Assembly (NCBI RefSeq): GCF_040196175.1
Contig: NZ_JBEFNF010000001.1
Span: forward strand, 682,001 to 746,000
Length of the DNA: 64,000 nt
Reading direction: 5' to 3'
Source of the DNA: Halospina sp040196175
Lineage (GTDB): Bacteria > Pseudomonadota > Gammaproteobacteria > Pseudomonadales > Oleiphilaceae
Positions 45,786 to 53,163 of the stretch are shown piece by piece; the stretch's first letter is position 1, and each line of letters opens with the position of its first letter. The notes beneath the pieces were generated by a model. That model was given only the letters and a program-made list of their open reading frames with translations. It was not told the DNA's origin and made no database searches. The position numbers and the translations under genes were made by a program.

Positions 45786-46958
45786 CTAAAACAGATCCAC
45801 ATCACCGGATTCCATGGAGCGCGCACTGACCGGGCTTTCATCTCTGGCAGTCATGGCCGCCTGGTAAGTCGCCAGTGCCTCGCTCAGCGCCTGGGCGCTA
45901 TCCTGATGAGCGGTGGTATCAAGAGCCTGTGCCAGTGGTTTCAGAGCCTCGACGCCTTCCCGGGTGAAATGGATCGTTTGCCTGGCCATGTCTTCAAACT
46001 GCAGCGCTCGGATCGCGTGGTTAATATCAGAGTCCAGCTGCTGCGCATGCTTCTCGACCACGCCAGCGATCTCACGGTCTTGTTCGGATTTACTGAACAG
46101 CGTCTCAACGGTGCTCTGGACATTTTTCTTGGCATCCATCACAAAGCTCATATCCTGTGAGGCGACGTCGCCAACTTCCTCTTTGAGCTGCTCAAACGAG
46201 GTGCTGATACCTTTGAGCCGATCCTGAATGTCTTTACTGAACTCGGCTGAGCGCTTGGACAGGTTGCGAACCTCATCCGCCACCACTGCGAATCCGCGCC
46301 CGCTCTCCCCGGCTCGGGCGGCTTCAATCGCCGCATTGAGCGCTAAAAGGTTGGTCTGGTCGGCAATTTCATCAATATCCTGCATCGCCTTCATAACAGC
46401 GGGCATGGATTGGGAGACCGAATTGACCCGCTCCACCAGACCCATGGCATCGGAACTCATCTGAACAGTGATTTCGACAAACCGGTTCAGCGTTTGAGAC
46501 GCCTCCTGAACAAACTGTTCCATGCGTGTGTTCATGTTGGCTTCTGAGTCATTATTAGTGTCGGGGTACATGAGTTTGTTCAGCTGTTCGATCTGTTCAT
46601 GGATAAGGCGCTGAATGTCGGTGAATGAGTCTTGCAGGGTCGTGCTCGCATCGCTCTGGATCTGCTCCACAGAATCAAGGCCCTCGCGTGTTTCCTGGAG
46701 GCGGGCTGCCAGGACATCACCCAGCTTGTCCATCCCATGCTGGTCTTCGCACGCCCGAGCGTCCTCTCCGTCGGGTGGCGCCACGCCCGGGTTACTGTCG
46801 GCCAGCCACTGCGGTAGTATGCCGGCAAAGGTTACAATAACACCGGCCCAGCCCTGCCAGAGCGTAGCGATGGCCATGCCTGCAACCAGCGCAGCCAGGG
46901 GTACGAGAAGCGTCACTGCCTTAACATTGTCATTCATAAGCCAGGCACTCTTTCCCAA
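45786..46958 (-). CDS. Short methyl-accepting-type receptor without a large sensor domain
   Basis: The 390-residue product has two closely spaced membrane helices near residues 14-45 (VTLLVPLAALVAGMAIATLW) and no room for a periplasmic ligand domain. The rest is a helical region and a signalling hairpin (QTNLLALNAAIEAARAGES). The start is a TTG at 46958 with GGAGT seven bases upstream; an ATG at 46937 lacks such a site. The C-terminus (SMESGDVDLF) is not an xWxxF tether. First gene of the minus-strand cluster, 41 bp before the STAS gene. It may sense membrane or cytosolic state or act as a scaffold. Confidence 0.88.
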   Translation of the reverse strand: MGKSAWLMNDNVKAVTLLVPLAALVAGMAIATLWQGWAGVIVTFAGILPQWLADSNPGVAPPDGEDARACEDQHGMDKLGDVLAARLQETREGLDSVEQIQSDASTTLQDSFTDIQRLIHEQIEQLNKLMYPDTNNDSEANMNTRMEQFVQEASQTLNRFVEITVQMSSDAMGLVERVNSVSQSMPAVMKAMQDIDEIADQTNLLALNAAIEAARAGESGRGFAVVADEVRNLSKRSAEFSKDIQDRLKGISTSFEQLKEEVGDVASQDMSFVMDAKKNVQSTVETLFSKSEQDREIAGVVEKHAQQLDSDINHAIRALQFEDMARQTIHFTREGVEALKPLAQALDTTAHQDSAQALSEALATYQAAMTARDESPVSARSMESGDVDLF

Positions 46959-47195
46959 GGTGATGACTCCTTGTTGCTGATGGGCGGATCAGCCTGCGTT
47001 TCGAGAAACGGCTTATACGCAAATGATGCGATCAGTTTGGTGTGTCCTACGCACAAAGTTGTAGCAGTGTGCGACGCGGGGCGCTAGAAAATGATGAGAT
47101 GGTTTTGGAACGGGCGGTATAAAAATTGTAAAAAGGGTCAGAGAACGCTCGGTAACTGTCTGACATGCAAAGAAACCTGGAATAGGAAACGAACC

Positions 47196-47663
47196 ATGGA
47201 AACCATCGTCGTTGAGCGCACAATCAACGCCCCAATTGATCAGGTGTTTGACCTGCTCAGTGATCACGCCAACTACAAGCAGTTCGAAGGCATCCGCAAT
47301 TCCTGGCTGGTCAAAGAAGGCTCAGAAGACCCCAACGGTGACGGCGCCATAAGGCGTATTGATCTGGGCGCGGTCTGGTTTGAGGAGGAAATCAGCAACT
47401 TCTCTCGCCCCCATGGCATGGATTACCGGATCCTGCGTTCACGCCCGCCCATCGAGCACGAAAGCGGCCGCATTCAATTGCGCGAAACGCAAGAGGGCAC
47501 AACGGTCACATGGACGTCCACATTCCGTGTGCGTTTGCCCTTGATCGGGCGTGTTCTATCCCCCATGGCAGCCAAAGCGGGTACCAAGGCCTTCGGGGGT
47601 CTGCTCAAGTCGATTGACCGCCGACTGAGTGAGACCGCGTCGAGAGCGGATGCCCGGAACTGA
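47196..47663 (+). CDS. SRPBCC (START/Bet v1-like) family protein
   Basis: The 155-residue protein begins METIVVERTINAPIDQVFDL, the typical first strand and helix of SRPBCC folds, which bind hydrophobic ligands. AGGAAAC lies just upstream of the ATG. It is the intact first gene of a duplicated block: a 33-bp leftover of a second copy, with the same start (MQTIV) and end, lies at 49516-49548. Directly after it comes a broken copy of the cobalamin-binding-protein gene. Ligand unknown. Confidence 0.88.
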   Translation: METIVVERTINAPIDQVFDLLSDHANYKQFEGIRNSWLVKEGSEDPNGDGAIRRIDLGAVWFEEEISNFSRPHGMDYRILRSRPPIEHESGRIQLRETQEGTTVTWTSTFRVRLPLIGRVLSPMAAKAGTKAFGGLLKSIDRRLSETASRADARN

Positions 47664-47667
47664 GGAT

Positions 47668-47786
47668 ATGGATCACCCACAGTGCATTGACTGTCTGACC
47701 GAGGAAACCGCTGAGACGCTCTACGCCGTTGGTGCCCAGGATCACATCGTTGGTTATCCATGATCCGCACCCTTGGCGGCATGCCT
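47668..47786 (+). pseudogene. Internally deleted copy of the cobalamin-binding-protein gene
   Basis: The first 31 codons (ending HIVGYP then TGA at 47761) match the start of the intact gene at 49553, as in CLTEETAETLYAVGAQD versus CLTEETTETLYAIGAED. The sequence then jumps to the part that corresponds to SMIRTLGGM, about 230 bp further in the intact copy, and ends. The rest of the gene is gone. A short non-coding stretch after it (GAATGG, GCATGTGCAGCGACAAG) also matches sequence following the intact copy. Confidence 0.88.
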
Positions 47787-47848
47787 CGTGTAGGCGAATG
47801 GTCACCGGAAAATCCTTATAAGGGGTGAGCATGTGCAGCGACAAGCTC

Positions 47849-48253
47849 CTACTCAGACCCACGATATGCACTGAAATCCGCTGGGCGCCGAAGTGCTGAA
47901 TACAGCACAAGAATAAAGCAGGCCAGGACAAAGACCTTGTTGACGAACCAGTTGGTGCGCCAGATTGACCACTCCGGGTCGGCCAGGAAGCTCGCGAACA
48001 GTGTGACGATGATGGCGATTTCCACCAACGCCATACCAATCGCCAGCGCGCGGGTATAGCTCGGGCGCGCCAGCAATGCCCAGCCCAGCCAACCATGGGC
48101 GATGGGCCACAGGTCCCAGTAGATGTGGGTGTGCCAGTCGATGCCCTCAGCGAGCGCGAACGCCAGTGGGAACAGGTATTTGATGAATACCGTCCAGGCG
48201 GCGAGCAGGAACAGCATGTGGGCCAGGAACACCGGCCGGGAAACGCGGACCAT
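47849..48253 (-). CDS. Hypothetical membrane protein (four helices)
   Basis: The 134-residue product has about four hydrophobic segments (HMLFLLAAWTVFIKYLFPLA, WLGWALLARPSYTRALAIGM, IAIIVTLFASFLA, VFVLACFILVLYSALRR) and short loops. It resembles no family I can name. It belongs to the duplicated block: both ends, but not the middle, recur at 50463-50519 near the second copy of the cobalamin-binding gene. Minus-strand partner of the carboxylmethyltransferase-like gene upstream, 33 bp away, so the two may be co-transcribed. Confidence 0.8.
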   Translation of the reverse strand: MVRVSRPVFLAHMLFLLAAWTVFIKYLFPLAFALAEGIDWHTHIYWDLWPIAHGWLGWALLARPSYTRALAIGMALVEIAIIVTLFASFLADPEWSIWRTNWFVNKVFVLACFILVLYSALRRPADFSAYRGSE

Positions 48254-48286
48254 TCAACGCCCCTTCTCGAGCAACCAGGTTTTACA

Positions 48287-48751
48287 TCAGATCCAGCGCC
48301 TTACCCGGGCGGCGTACTTGTCAAAGGGCTGACCAAACAGCGCCCGCATGTGGCGTTCTTCCGGCAGAATCTGGAACCGGTTGATGTAGACGATGAATCC
48401 CGGGATGAGAAGCAGCGACAGGGCATTGGTCAGGTACAGGGCCCAGGCCAGCAGCACCACAGCAAGCGCCAGGTACATCGGGTTGCGACTGAAGCGGTAG
48501 ATCCCATGCTCCACCAGCTGGGCGGATTTCTGGGGCGTATGCGGGTTGATCGTGGTACTGGCACGCCAGAACTGCAGGATCCCAATCAGGGCAATGCCGA
48601 TACCAACCACTGCCACCACAATCGCCAGCGTCGCTGAACGCGGGAATGGCAGGGCCGCGCTGGGAACGAGCTGCGCGATACCCCACATCAGCACAGCGAC
48701 GGTCAGAGCAATCAGTGGCGGGGGGATTGTCAGTTCAAGTCCTTTCTTCAT
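48287..48751 (-). CDS. Isoprenylcysteine carboxylmethyltransferase-family membrane protein
   Basis: The 154-residue protein has four to five membrane helices and the family's conserved block LVEHGIYRFSRNPMYLALAV, with a late PEERHMRALFGQPFDKYAAR. These residues bind SAM and the substrate in ICMT and related phospholipid methyltransferases. In bacteria the substrates are generally unknown, since isoprenylated proteins are absent. It is first in a two-gene minus-strand unit with the four-helix membrane protein. Confidence 0.88.
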   Translation of the reverse strand: MKKGLELTIPPPLIALTVAVLMWGIAQLVPSAALPFPRSATLAIVVAVVGIGIALIGILQFWRASTTINPHTPQKSAQLVEHGIYRFSRNPMYLALAVVLLAWALYLTNALSLLLIPGFIVYINRFQILPEERHMRALFGQPFDKYAARVRRWI

Positions 48752-48835
48752 GAAGTCTCCTTTGCACGAGCCTATCGTAAACCTGAACCTCCTCCAAGCG
48801 TATAACTGAAGAGGTTTTCAAAGGAAGATGGCGGG

Positions 48836-49273
48836 ATGAAATGGTTTAACGGCGTGATCGACTGGCGGCCAGTACTGGCTCTTATTGTCTTTTGGTTTGG
48901 TTCAGTCATTGCGGAGGAGCAGGGGGTGAATTCGCTTTCGGATTTTCAATGGTGCAATCGGCTGATTCTCGTTGAAGAGGCCAATGACCCCGATCAACGT
49001 GTTGAAGCCTTAAGGCAGCATGCCGCGGGTATCGATGACCGGGACATTGTTTGGTTTGTCCTCGGGAACCAAGGCATCCAGTCGAATCTGGAGGAACCGG
49101 GCAGGGATCTGCAGCGGGATGTCCGCAAAACGCTGCGTGCACAGCCGGAAAACGTAAGCGTTGTCCTGATCGGCAAGGATGGCGGGATTAAACAGCGAAG
49201 CCGGGTTCTGGATGTCGCCGGGATCTTTGCGTTGATCGACACGATGCCAATGCGCCAAAGGGAAATGCGCTGA
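48836..49273 (+). CDS. DUF4174 family exported protein
   Basis: The 145-residue product has an N-terminal hydrophobic signal (PVLALIVFWFGSVIA) and then the DUF4174 core: LSDFQWCNRLILVEEAND, SVVLIGKDGGIKQRS and the C-terminal DTMPMRQREM. The fold is predicted to be thioredoxin-like, but I see no CxxC pair. It lies between the two copies of the duplicated block and converges with a tiny lipoprotein gene. Function unknown. Confidence 0.82.
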   Translation: MKWFNGVIDWRPVLALIVFWFGSVIAEEQGVNSLSDFQWCNRLILVEEANDPDQRVEALRQHAAGIDDRDIVWFVLGNQGIQSNLEEPGRDLQRDVRKTLRAQPENVSVVLIGKDGGIKQRSRVLDVAGIFALIDTMPMRQREMR

Positions 49274-49290
49274 ACCGGATCAGTCATTGC

Positions 49291-49428
49291 TCACGTCAGC
49301 TCCAGTTCGGAGAGCACAGGCAGGTTCAGATTGCGTTGCCGCTCGTTTACAGCATCAGACGTGCATCCGGCCAGAACTGCAGTGAGGATTACAGCCATTG
49401 CCGCAGAGGGGTTTTGGGTTCTTGCCAT
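49291..49428 (-). CDS. Possible 45-residue small lipoprotein
   Basis: A short minus-strand frame encodes MARTQNPSAAMAVILTAVLA followed by GCTSDAVNERQRNLNLPVL and a short end. The hydrophobic stretch ends in the lipobox VLAGC, as in entericidin- and other small lipoproteins, and the mature part would be about 23 residues. AAGGA lies directly against the ATG, an unusually short spacing, so the start is not certain. Convergent with the DUF4174 gene, 17 bp away. Confidence 0.5.
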   Translation of the reverse strand: MARTQNPSAAMAVILTAVLAGCTSDAVNERQRNLNLPVLSELELT

Positions 49429-49515
49429 TCCTTGTCTTTATCCGGGTGTTCAGCAAGTCCCCATAAGTGTAGTTTGAGGCGCATTCAAAGCGAGTTAACA
49501 ACAGGAGTTCGTTAC

Positions 49516-49548
49516 ATGCAAACCATTGTGATGGAGCACCGGCACTGA
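49516..49548 (+). pseudogene. Tiny remnant of the SRPBCC gene (second copy)
   Basis: The frame reads MQTIVMEHRH and stops, joining the first eight codons of the SRPBCC gene (METIVVER at 47196) to its last two codons before TGA. After the stop, four bases and an ATG follow, as in copy A (TGAGGATATGGAT versus TGAGCCTATGGAT). About 430 bp of the gene body are missing. This shows the SRPBCC gene was part of the duplicated block. Confidence 0.8.
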
Positions 49549-49552
49549 GCCT

Positions 49553-50335
49553 ATGGATTACCCGCAGCGCATTGTCTGTCTGACCGAGGAAACCACTGAG
49601 ACGCTCTACGCCATTGGTGCCGAGGATCGCATTGTTGGTATATCCGGCTTTACCGTGCGCCCCGAACGGGCGCGGCAGGAGAAACCAAAAGTCTCCGCTT
49701 TCACTTCCGCCAAGATTGGGCGGATTCTTGAGCTGGAGCCGGATCTGGTGCTGGGATTTTCGGACATGCAGGCCGATATCGCCGCCGAACTGGTGCGTGC
49801 CGGGGTCGCCGTGCACATCTTCAACCACCGCACCGTTGACGGCATTCTCTCCATGATCCGCACCCTCGGCGGCATGCTCGGCCTCCATGACCACACCGAA
49901 CCCTACGCGGATGAATTGGCGTCACGAGTGGAGACGATACGGGCGAAGCAGGCTCAGGGGCCGTGTCCGCGTGTTTACCTCGAAGAGTGGGGCGACCCGA
50001 TGATTACGGGCATTGGCTGGGTCTCGGAGCTGATCCATATCGCCGGTGGCGAAGACATCTTTCCCGAGCGGGCCGCGGAGCCCGGCGCCAGGGAGCGCAT
50101 TATCGAAGACCCCAATGAGGTTGTGGCGCGCCAGCCGGACCTCATTATCGGCTCCTGGTGTGGCCGCAGATTCCGCCCGGAACAGGTGGCGGAACGACCG
50201 GGTTGGGACGGCATCCCCGCCGTAGCCAACAACGCGCTTTACGAAGTGAAGTCACCGTTGATTCTTCAGCCGGGGCCTGCGGCGCTCACGGATGGGCTGG
50301 ATGCGCTCTGTGAGCTGATTGACCGGCACCGGTAG
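49553..50335 (+). CDS. Cobalamin-binding (BtuF-like) protein, non-exported
   Basis: The 260-residue product has a helical-backbone metal-receptor fold (TroA/BtuF clan): RIVCLTEETTETLYAIGAED, LELEPDLVLGFSDMQADIAA and GWDGIPAVANNALYEVKSPL. It lacks a signal peptide, unlike BtuF, a known trait of a cytosolic subgroup. No BtuCD genes are nearby. A B12-dependent reductase (nrdJ) is encoded 3 kb away, so a cobalamin link is plausible but unproven. It is the intact gene of duplicated copy B; the copy-A version is decayed. Confidence 0.85.
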   Translation: MDYPQRIVCLTEETTETLYAIGAEDRIVGISGFTVRPERARQEKPKVSAFTSAKIGRILELEPDLVLGFSDMQADIAAELVRAGVAVHIFNHRTVDGILSMIRTLGGMLGLHDHTEPYADELASRVETIRAKQAQGPCPRVYLEEWGDPMITGIGWVSELIHIAGGEDIFPERAAEPGARERIIEDPNEVVARQPDLIIGSWCGRRFRPEQVAERPGWDGIPAVANNALYEVKSPLILQPGPAALTDGLDALCELIDRHR

Positions 50336-50357
50336 GTGTAGAAAGGCTGCGAGGCAC

Positions 50358-50379
50358 GCCGGAACCGAGGGGTTCCGGC
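50358..50379. terminator. Stem-loop after the cobalamin-binding gene
   Basis: A perfect 9-bp stem (GCCGGAACC / GGTTCCGGC) with a GAGG loop starts 22 bp after the stop codon. No T-tract follows. Probably an mRNA 3' end structure; this stretch is absent from copy A. Confidence 0.55.
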
Positions 50380-50462
50380 GCTACCGTTGCGGCCTGCATC
50401 GTGCAGCCGAATGGCCACCAGAGCATTCATTATGATGGTTGGGCATGTGCAGCGACAAGATC

Positions 50463-50519
50463 CTACTCACCCAGTCGATGCCTTCAGCGAGAGCAAGCTC
50501 CAGCGGGAACAGGTATTCT
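50463..50519 (-). pseudogene. Internally deleted remnant of the four-helix membrane protein gene
   Basis: Bases 50441-50468 match the 3' end and downstream flank of the gene at 47849 (GCATGTGCAGCGACAAG, TCCTACTCA with its stop), and 50472-50519 match its 5' third (CAGTCGATGCC, TCAGCGAG, GGGAACAGGTATT). About 280 bp between them are missing. This is the complement of copy A, in which this gene is whole and the cobalamin-binding gene is broken. Confidence 0.8.
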
Positions 50520-50643
50520 CCAAGCGTCTGCTGAGGAACGCGCTAAATATTGCATACCAACGTGAAATCGATCACTTGAACCTCTAAAGCTCAGACAGTA
50601 ACCTTCTGAAATGACAAGGCAACCAGGGAAGGAGAAAGACGCA

Positions 50644-50985
50644 ATGGAGTGTACGCCCGTCAGAAACCTCAAGCTCGACAGCAAAGACCGAGAAGCGCTC
50701 AAGACCATCCGCAAGGCTCAGCGAAACGGGAAAATGCTGGAAGTTGTACTGCCCGCGGGCGTCATGGCGAGCATCTTTCTGGGCAACAACAGAGCGGAAG
50801 CCGCATTCAACATCAAGTCGACCGACTGGGTTCGGTTTGCCAAATCCATGCAGGCCATTGGGCCCATGGTGAGGAAAACACTCATCAAGGTGGCAAGGAT
50901 GCAGCTTCTCAGGGACGAGCTGTCTCCGAAACAACGTCAGTTCTGGAAGAAGATCGAGAACGGTTGCGAAGGAGTGCGGCAATGA
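50644..50985 (+). CDS. Hypothetical 113-residue basic protein
   Basis: The protein starts MECTPVRNLKLDSKDREALK (AAGGAGAAAGACGCA precedes the ATG), is Lys/Arg-rich, and contains a hydrophobic mid-segment (MLEVVLPAGVMASIFLGNNR) and a late basic helix ending RQFWKKIENGCEGVRQ. No family recognised. Its stop overlaps the next gene by ATGA, so the two are coupled. The pair has no recognisable neighbours. Confidence 0.6.
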   Translation: MECTPVRNLKLDSKDREALKTIRKAQRNGKMLEVVLPAGVMASIFLGNNRAEAAFNIKSTDWVRFAKSMQAIGPMVRKTLIKVARMQLLRDELSPKQRQFWKKIENGCEGVRQ

Positions 50986-51476
50986 GTTGGCTTACACGTA
51001 CTGCGGTATGGATTTGTGCTGCCGTTTCAGTAACACCGGCGACGGCCTCCGAGGCGCGAACCCATCTTGAAGAGCGGGTAGAGGCCTACGAGCAGGCGAT
51101 CGAGCGGTGCGAACAGCAGGTCAGGGGACGTGCTTTGCCCGGGGATGCGTTGCTGGAACAGTTGAGACAGTATGAACTCAAGCAGGTGAGGGTGTTCCTG
51201 ATCGCACGTGCCCAGCAACTTGAAAGCCAGTGTGAACGCCCGGAGCTGACGGAACTCTCATACGCCATCGGAATGCTCAAACGGCTGGACCTTTCTGAAA
51301 AGACGGCAGAAAGAGTTAAAGCAGTGGAAGATCTGCTGTATACGCCTTCGCCCTGGCGATTCAGGGAGCGCTACGAGTCGCTGCCTGAATCAATGCGGAA
51401 GGCGTTGGAGAGTGAGGCCTATTTTCAGGACCCGTTTGATGGCGTCGCCACTCTTGAGGCAACGCTAGAGGAATGA
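50982..51476 (+). CDS. Hypothetical exported 164-residue protein
   Basis: It begins with a signal peptide (TAVWICAAVSVTPATASEAR), followed by a charged, helical mature region with two Cys (IERCEQQVRG and QLESQCERPE) that could form one disulfide, and an acidic C-terminus. The long Glu/Arg helices suggest a coiled coil. The gene overlaps the upstream basic-protein gene. I do not recognise a family. Confidence 0.65.
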   Translation: MSWLTRTAVWICAAVSVTPATASEARTHLEERVEAYEQAIERCEQQVRGRALPGDALLEQLRQYELKQVRVFLIARAQQLESQCERPELTELSYAIGMLKRLDLSEKTAERVKAVEDLLYTPSPWRFRERYESLPESMRKALESEAYFQDPFDGVATLEATLEE

Positions 51477-51645
51477 AAAGATATAGTTCCACGAATTGTT
51501 AGCCCCTTGAGTGGAGAACTCCATCGTCCTCTTGGCCTACTCGTTAGGTTCTTTTTGTTGGTTAACTATCTGGCCTGAGTTCAGATAATAACTCCAGCAC
51601 TGACGTAGCGAAGCGGAGACAAAGGCATCCCAGTGACGCGCTTGG

Positions 51646-51948
51646 TTAGCTTCTACCAAGCATGTACGCACGAAGTTGCCGTTCCTCTCTCATGACATAG
51701 AGGACGAGAACCCGACTCTCATCCTCACGATAAAAAATGCGACACGGTGGAACCACTACCTCTCTGTATACCGAATCAGGGAGCTCTGGTGGAATCCGTC
51801 CGGATTGGGGAAAATCGTCCAAGCGCTCGGTCTTATCGAAAACTGCCTGGACCAGATGACTCGCGGCGGCAGGATTATCCAGAGCAATGTACTCAGCGAT
51901 GGCATCCAGTTCCTGAAGGGCGGGCTCCGTCCAGACTACCTCAGCCAT
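51646..51948 (-). CDS. RelE/ParE-family toxin
   Basis: The 100-residue product has the ParE/RelE fold: VVWTEPALQELDAIAEYIAL, then FPQSGRIPPELPDSVYREVV and a C-terminal strand with YREDESRVLVLYVMREER. Such toxins either cleave ribosome-bound mRNA (RelE) or poison gyrase (ParE); the sequence alone does not decide. Its start overlaps the antitoxin stop by 13 bp. A stem-loop GCTTGGT/ACCAAGC lies at about 51640-51661 at its 3' end. Confidence 0.92.
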   Translation of the reverse strand: MAEVVWTEPALQELDAIAEYIALDNPAAASHLVQAVFDKTERLDDFPQSGRIPPELPDSVYREVVVPPCRIFYREDESRVLVLYVMREERQLRAYMLGRS

Positions 51949-52193
51949 TTACTCATTTTCTCCCTGGCCTCACTTTGGCTGTACGTTCTTCCCTCAAGTA
52001 CAGCACGCTCTCCCCGTGAGAGCCCTTCAAGCAGCTCAAGTCGGCGCTGCATGAACTCGTAATCCTGCACATCGACAAGGTATGCTGATGGCTGACCATG
52101 CTCCGTGATCAGTATCGGCTCTTTGGACAGGTGCAGATCTGCCAGAATCTTTGTTGCTTGGCGTTTGAGGTTCGTAACAAGCTCGACTTTCAT
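51936..52193 (-). CDS. Phd/YefM-family antitoxin
   Basis: The 85-residue protein opens MKVELVTNLKRQATKILADL and has the family's EPILITEHGQPSAYLVDVQDYE strand-helix core, binding DNA through its N-terminus and neutralising the toxin through its C-terminal tail. It precedes the toxin in one operon, with an overlapping operator and promoter upstream at 52218-52252. Confidence 0.93.
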   Translation of the reverse strand: MKVELVTNLKRQATKILADLHLSKEPILITEHGQPSAYLVDVQDYEFMQRRLELLEGLSRGERAVLEGRTYSQSEAREKMSKWLR

Positions 52194-52217
52194 GGGGTTA
52201 CCGTAGATCAGACTAAT

Positions 52218-52252
52218 AGTGACACTATAGTATCACTTTTCAGGTGGGGCAA
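52218..52252 (-). promoter_or_regulatory. Toxin-antitoxin promoter with overlapping palindromic operator
   Basis: On the minus strand a -35 TTGCCC (52247-52252) and a -10 TATAGT (52224-52229) stand 17 bp apart. A near-perfect 20-bp palindrome at 52218-52237 (AGTGAcACTATAGTaTCACT, one mismatched pair) covers the -10. This is the normal position for the autoregulatory operator of a Phd/YefM antitoxin. Confidence 0.65.
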
Positions 52253-52322
52253 TCATAGCTAACGCTTTGCTCACCGGTAAATTAAGAGCGCAGCGAGTAA
52301 TTTATCCGCGTGCAGCAACTGG

Positions 52323-52922
52323 TTATATCTCGTTTGCACGGCAAGCAGAAATATAATCACGCCAATCCCCAAGAATGCGCCGACGTGTGTCCAGTTCGCT
52401 GGCATGCTGTAATGCATGAAATGTTTCTATGTACTTGTTTCGAGCGCTCGTGAAGAGCTCATTGTCGAACTGCTCTTTACACCATTCCCGCTCCTGACTC
52501 GTTGGCTCTTCGAGAAGCTCTTCGATTTCCTCGATGTAGGCCGGCTGCGCCCAGTTAGATGAGTGCCACATGTCTTGTTTGGGCATTGACCGCGAAAACA
52601 AATAGGGGAGCAGATAAATATTGCTCAACATCGAATCCAACAGATTCCTCCGCGCTTTTCTTAGTGAACCTACGCGGTAGTGCGCCAATGCAGCATATAG
52701 CAGAAATGCGGGCTCACCGACGTCATCTGCAAACTCCTGTTCGAACCATTCCAAAAAATCGGCTGCTTTCTCTGGAGCACCGCTAAGCACAAAGTAGACG
52801 CACACCCGGTAGCGCTTCCCTGAGCCGTCCGAAATCGCGCCGAACTTCTCCTTTTCTTTGAAAAGTTCTCTTCGCGCTCGGTTAGCGCGGTCTCGGTACT
52901 TCTTCTGTTCATCGGTTAGCAC
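52323..52922 (-). CDS. Hypothetical 199-residue helical protein
   Basis: It starts MLTDEQKKYRDRANRARREL and is mainly helical, with many Lys, Glu and aromatic residues (EKAADFLEWFEQEFADDVGE, AALAHYRVGSLRKARRNLLD). The central repeat-like helices resemble TPR-type packing. Base composition looks more AT-rich than its neighbours by eye (not computed). It lies next to a toxin-antitoxin pair, which suggests accessory DNA, but no antitoxin or nuclease family is recognised. Confidence 0.6.
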   Translation of the reverse strand: MLTDEQKKYRDRANRARRELFKEKEKFGAISDGSGKRYRVCVYFVLSGAPEKAADFLEWFEQEFADDVGEPAFLLYAALAHYRVGSLRKARRNLLDSMLSNIYLLPYLFSRSMPKQDMWHSSNWAQPAYIEEIEELLEEPTSQEREWCKEQFDNELFTSARNKYIETFHALQHASELDTRRRILGDWRDYISACRANEI

Positions 52923-52973
52923 AGATCTACCTCAAGAGATATAACAGGTAATGATAGGAATTCTGCGTTATTG

Positions 52974-53087
52974 ATATCCCTGAATTCGGTATAGCGCCAG
53001 TACAGGGCGCGCTGCGCGCTCTATATTTATCGGCTGAATCAGTGGCTTATCGTGTCAGCGTAAACAGCGCTGTAATATCCTGAATTC
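52974..53087. repeat. Short direct repeat flanking about 90 bp of intergenic DNA
   Basis: ATATCCCTGAATTC (52974-52987) recurs as ATATCCTGAATTC (53075-53087). The space between holds a GC palindrome (GCGCGCTGCGCGC). It may be an excision scar or a small mobile-element footprint; the match is too short to be sure. Confidence 0.3.
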
Positions 53088-53113
53088 CTGCTTACCTACA
53101 TCCAATCAACCCT

Positions 53114-53156
53114 AACCAAAAAGCCCCCTGGGGCGCGAACCGCAGGGGGCTTGGTT
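53114..53156 (-). terminator. Intrinsic terminator of nrdJb
   Basis: On the minus strand, a 10-bp stem (AAGCCCCCTG / CAGGGGGCTT) and a 12-nt loop are followed by TTTTT-containing GGGGGCTTTTTGGTTAG. It begins a few bases after the nrdJb stop at 53164. Confidence 0.85.
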
Positions 53157-53163
53157 TCCGGCT

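Noticed and set aside
51480..52330. Possible integron attC sites around the toxin-antitoxin genes (GTTAG, TAACAATTCGT-like and TAACGC...GGTTAT motifs)
   Set aside because: The core sites do not fit the RYYYAAC and GTTRRRY rules, no folded attC pairing could be built, and there is no integrase.
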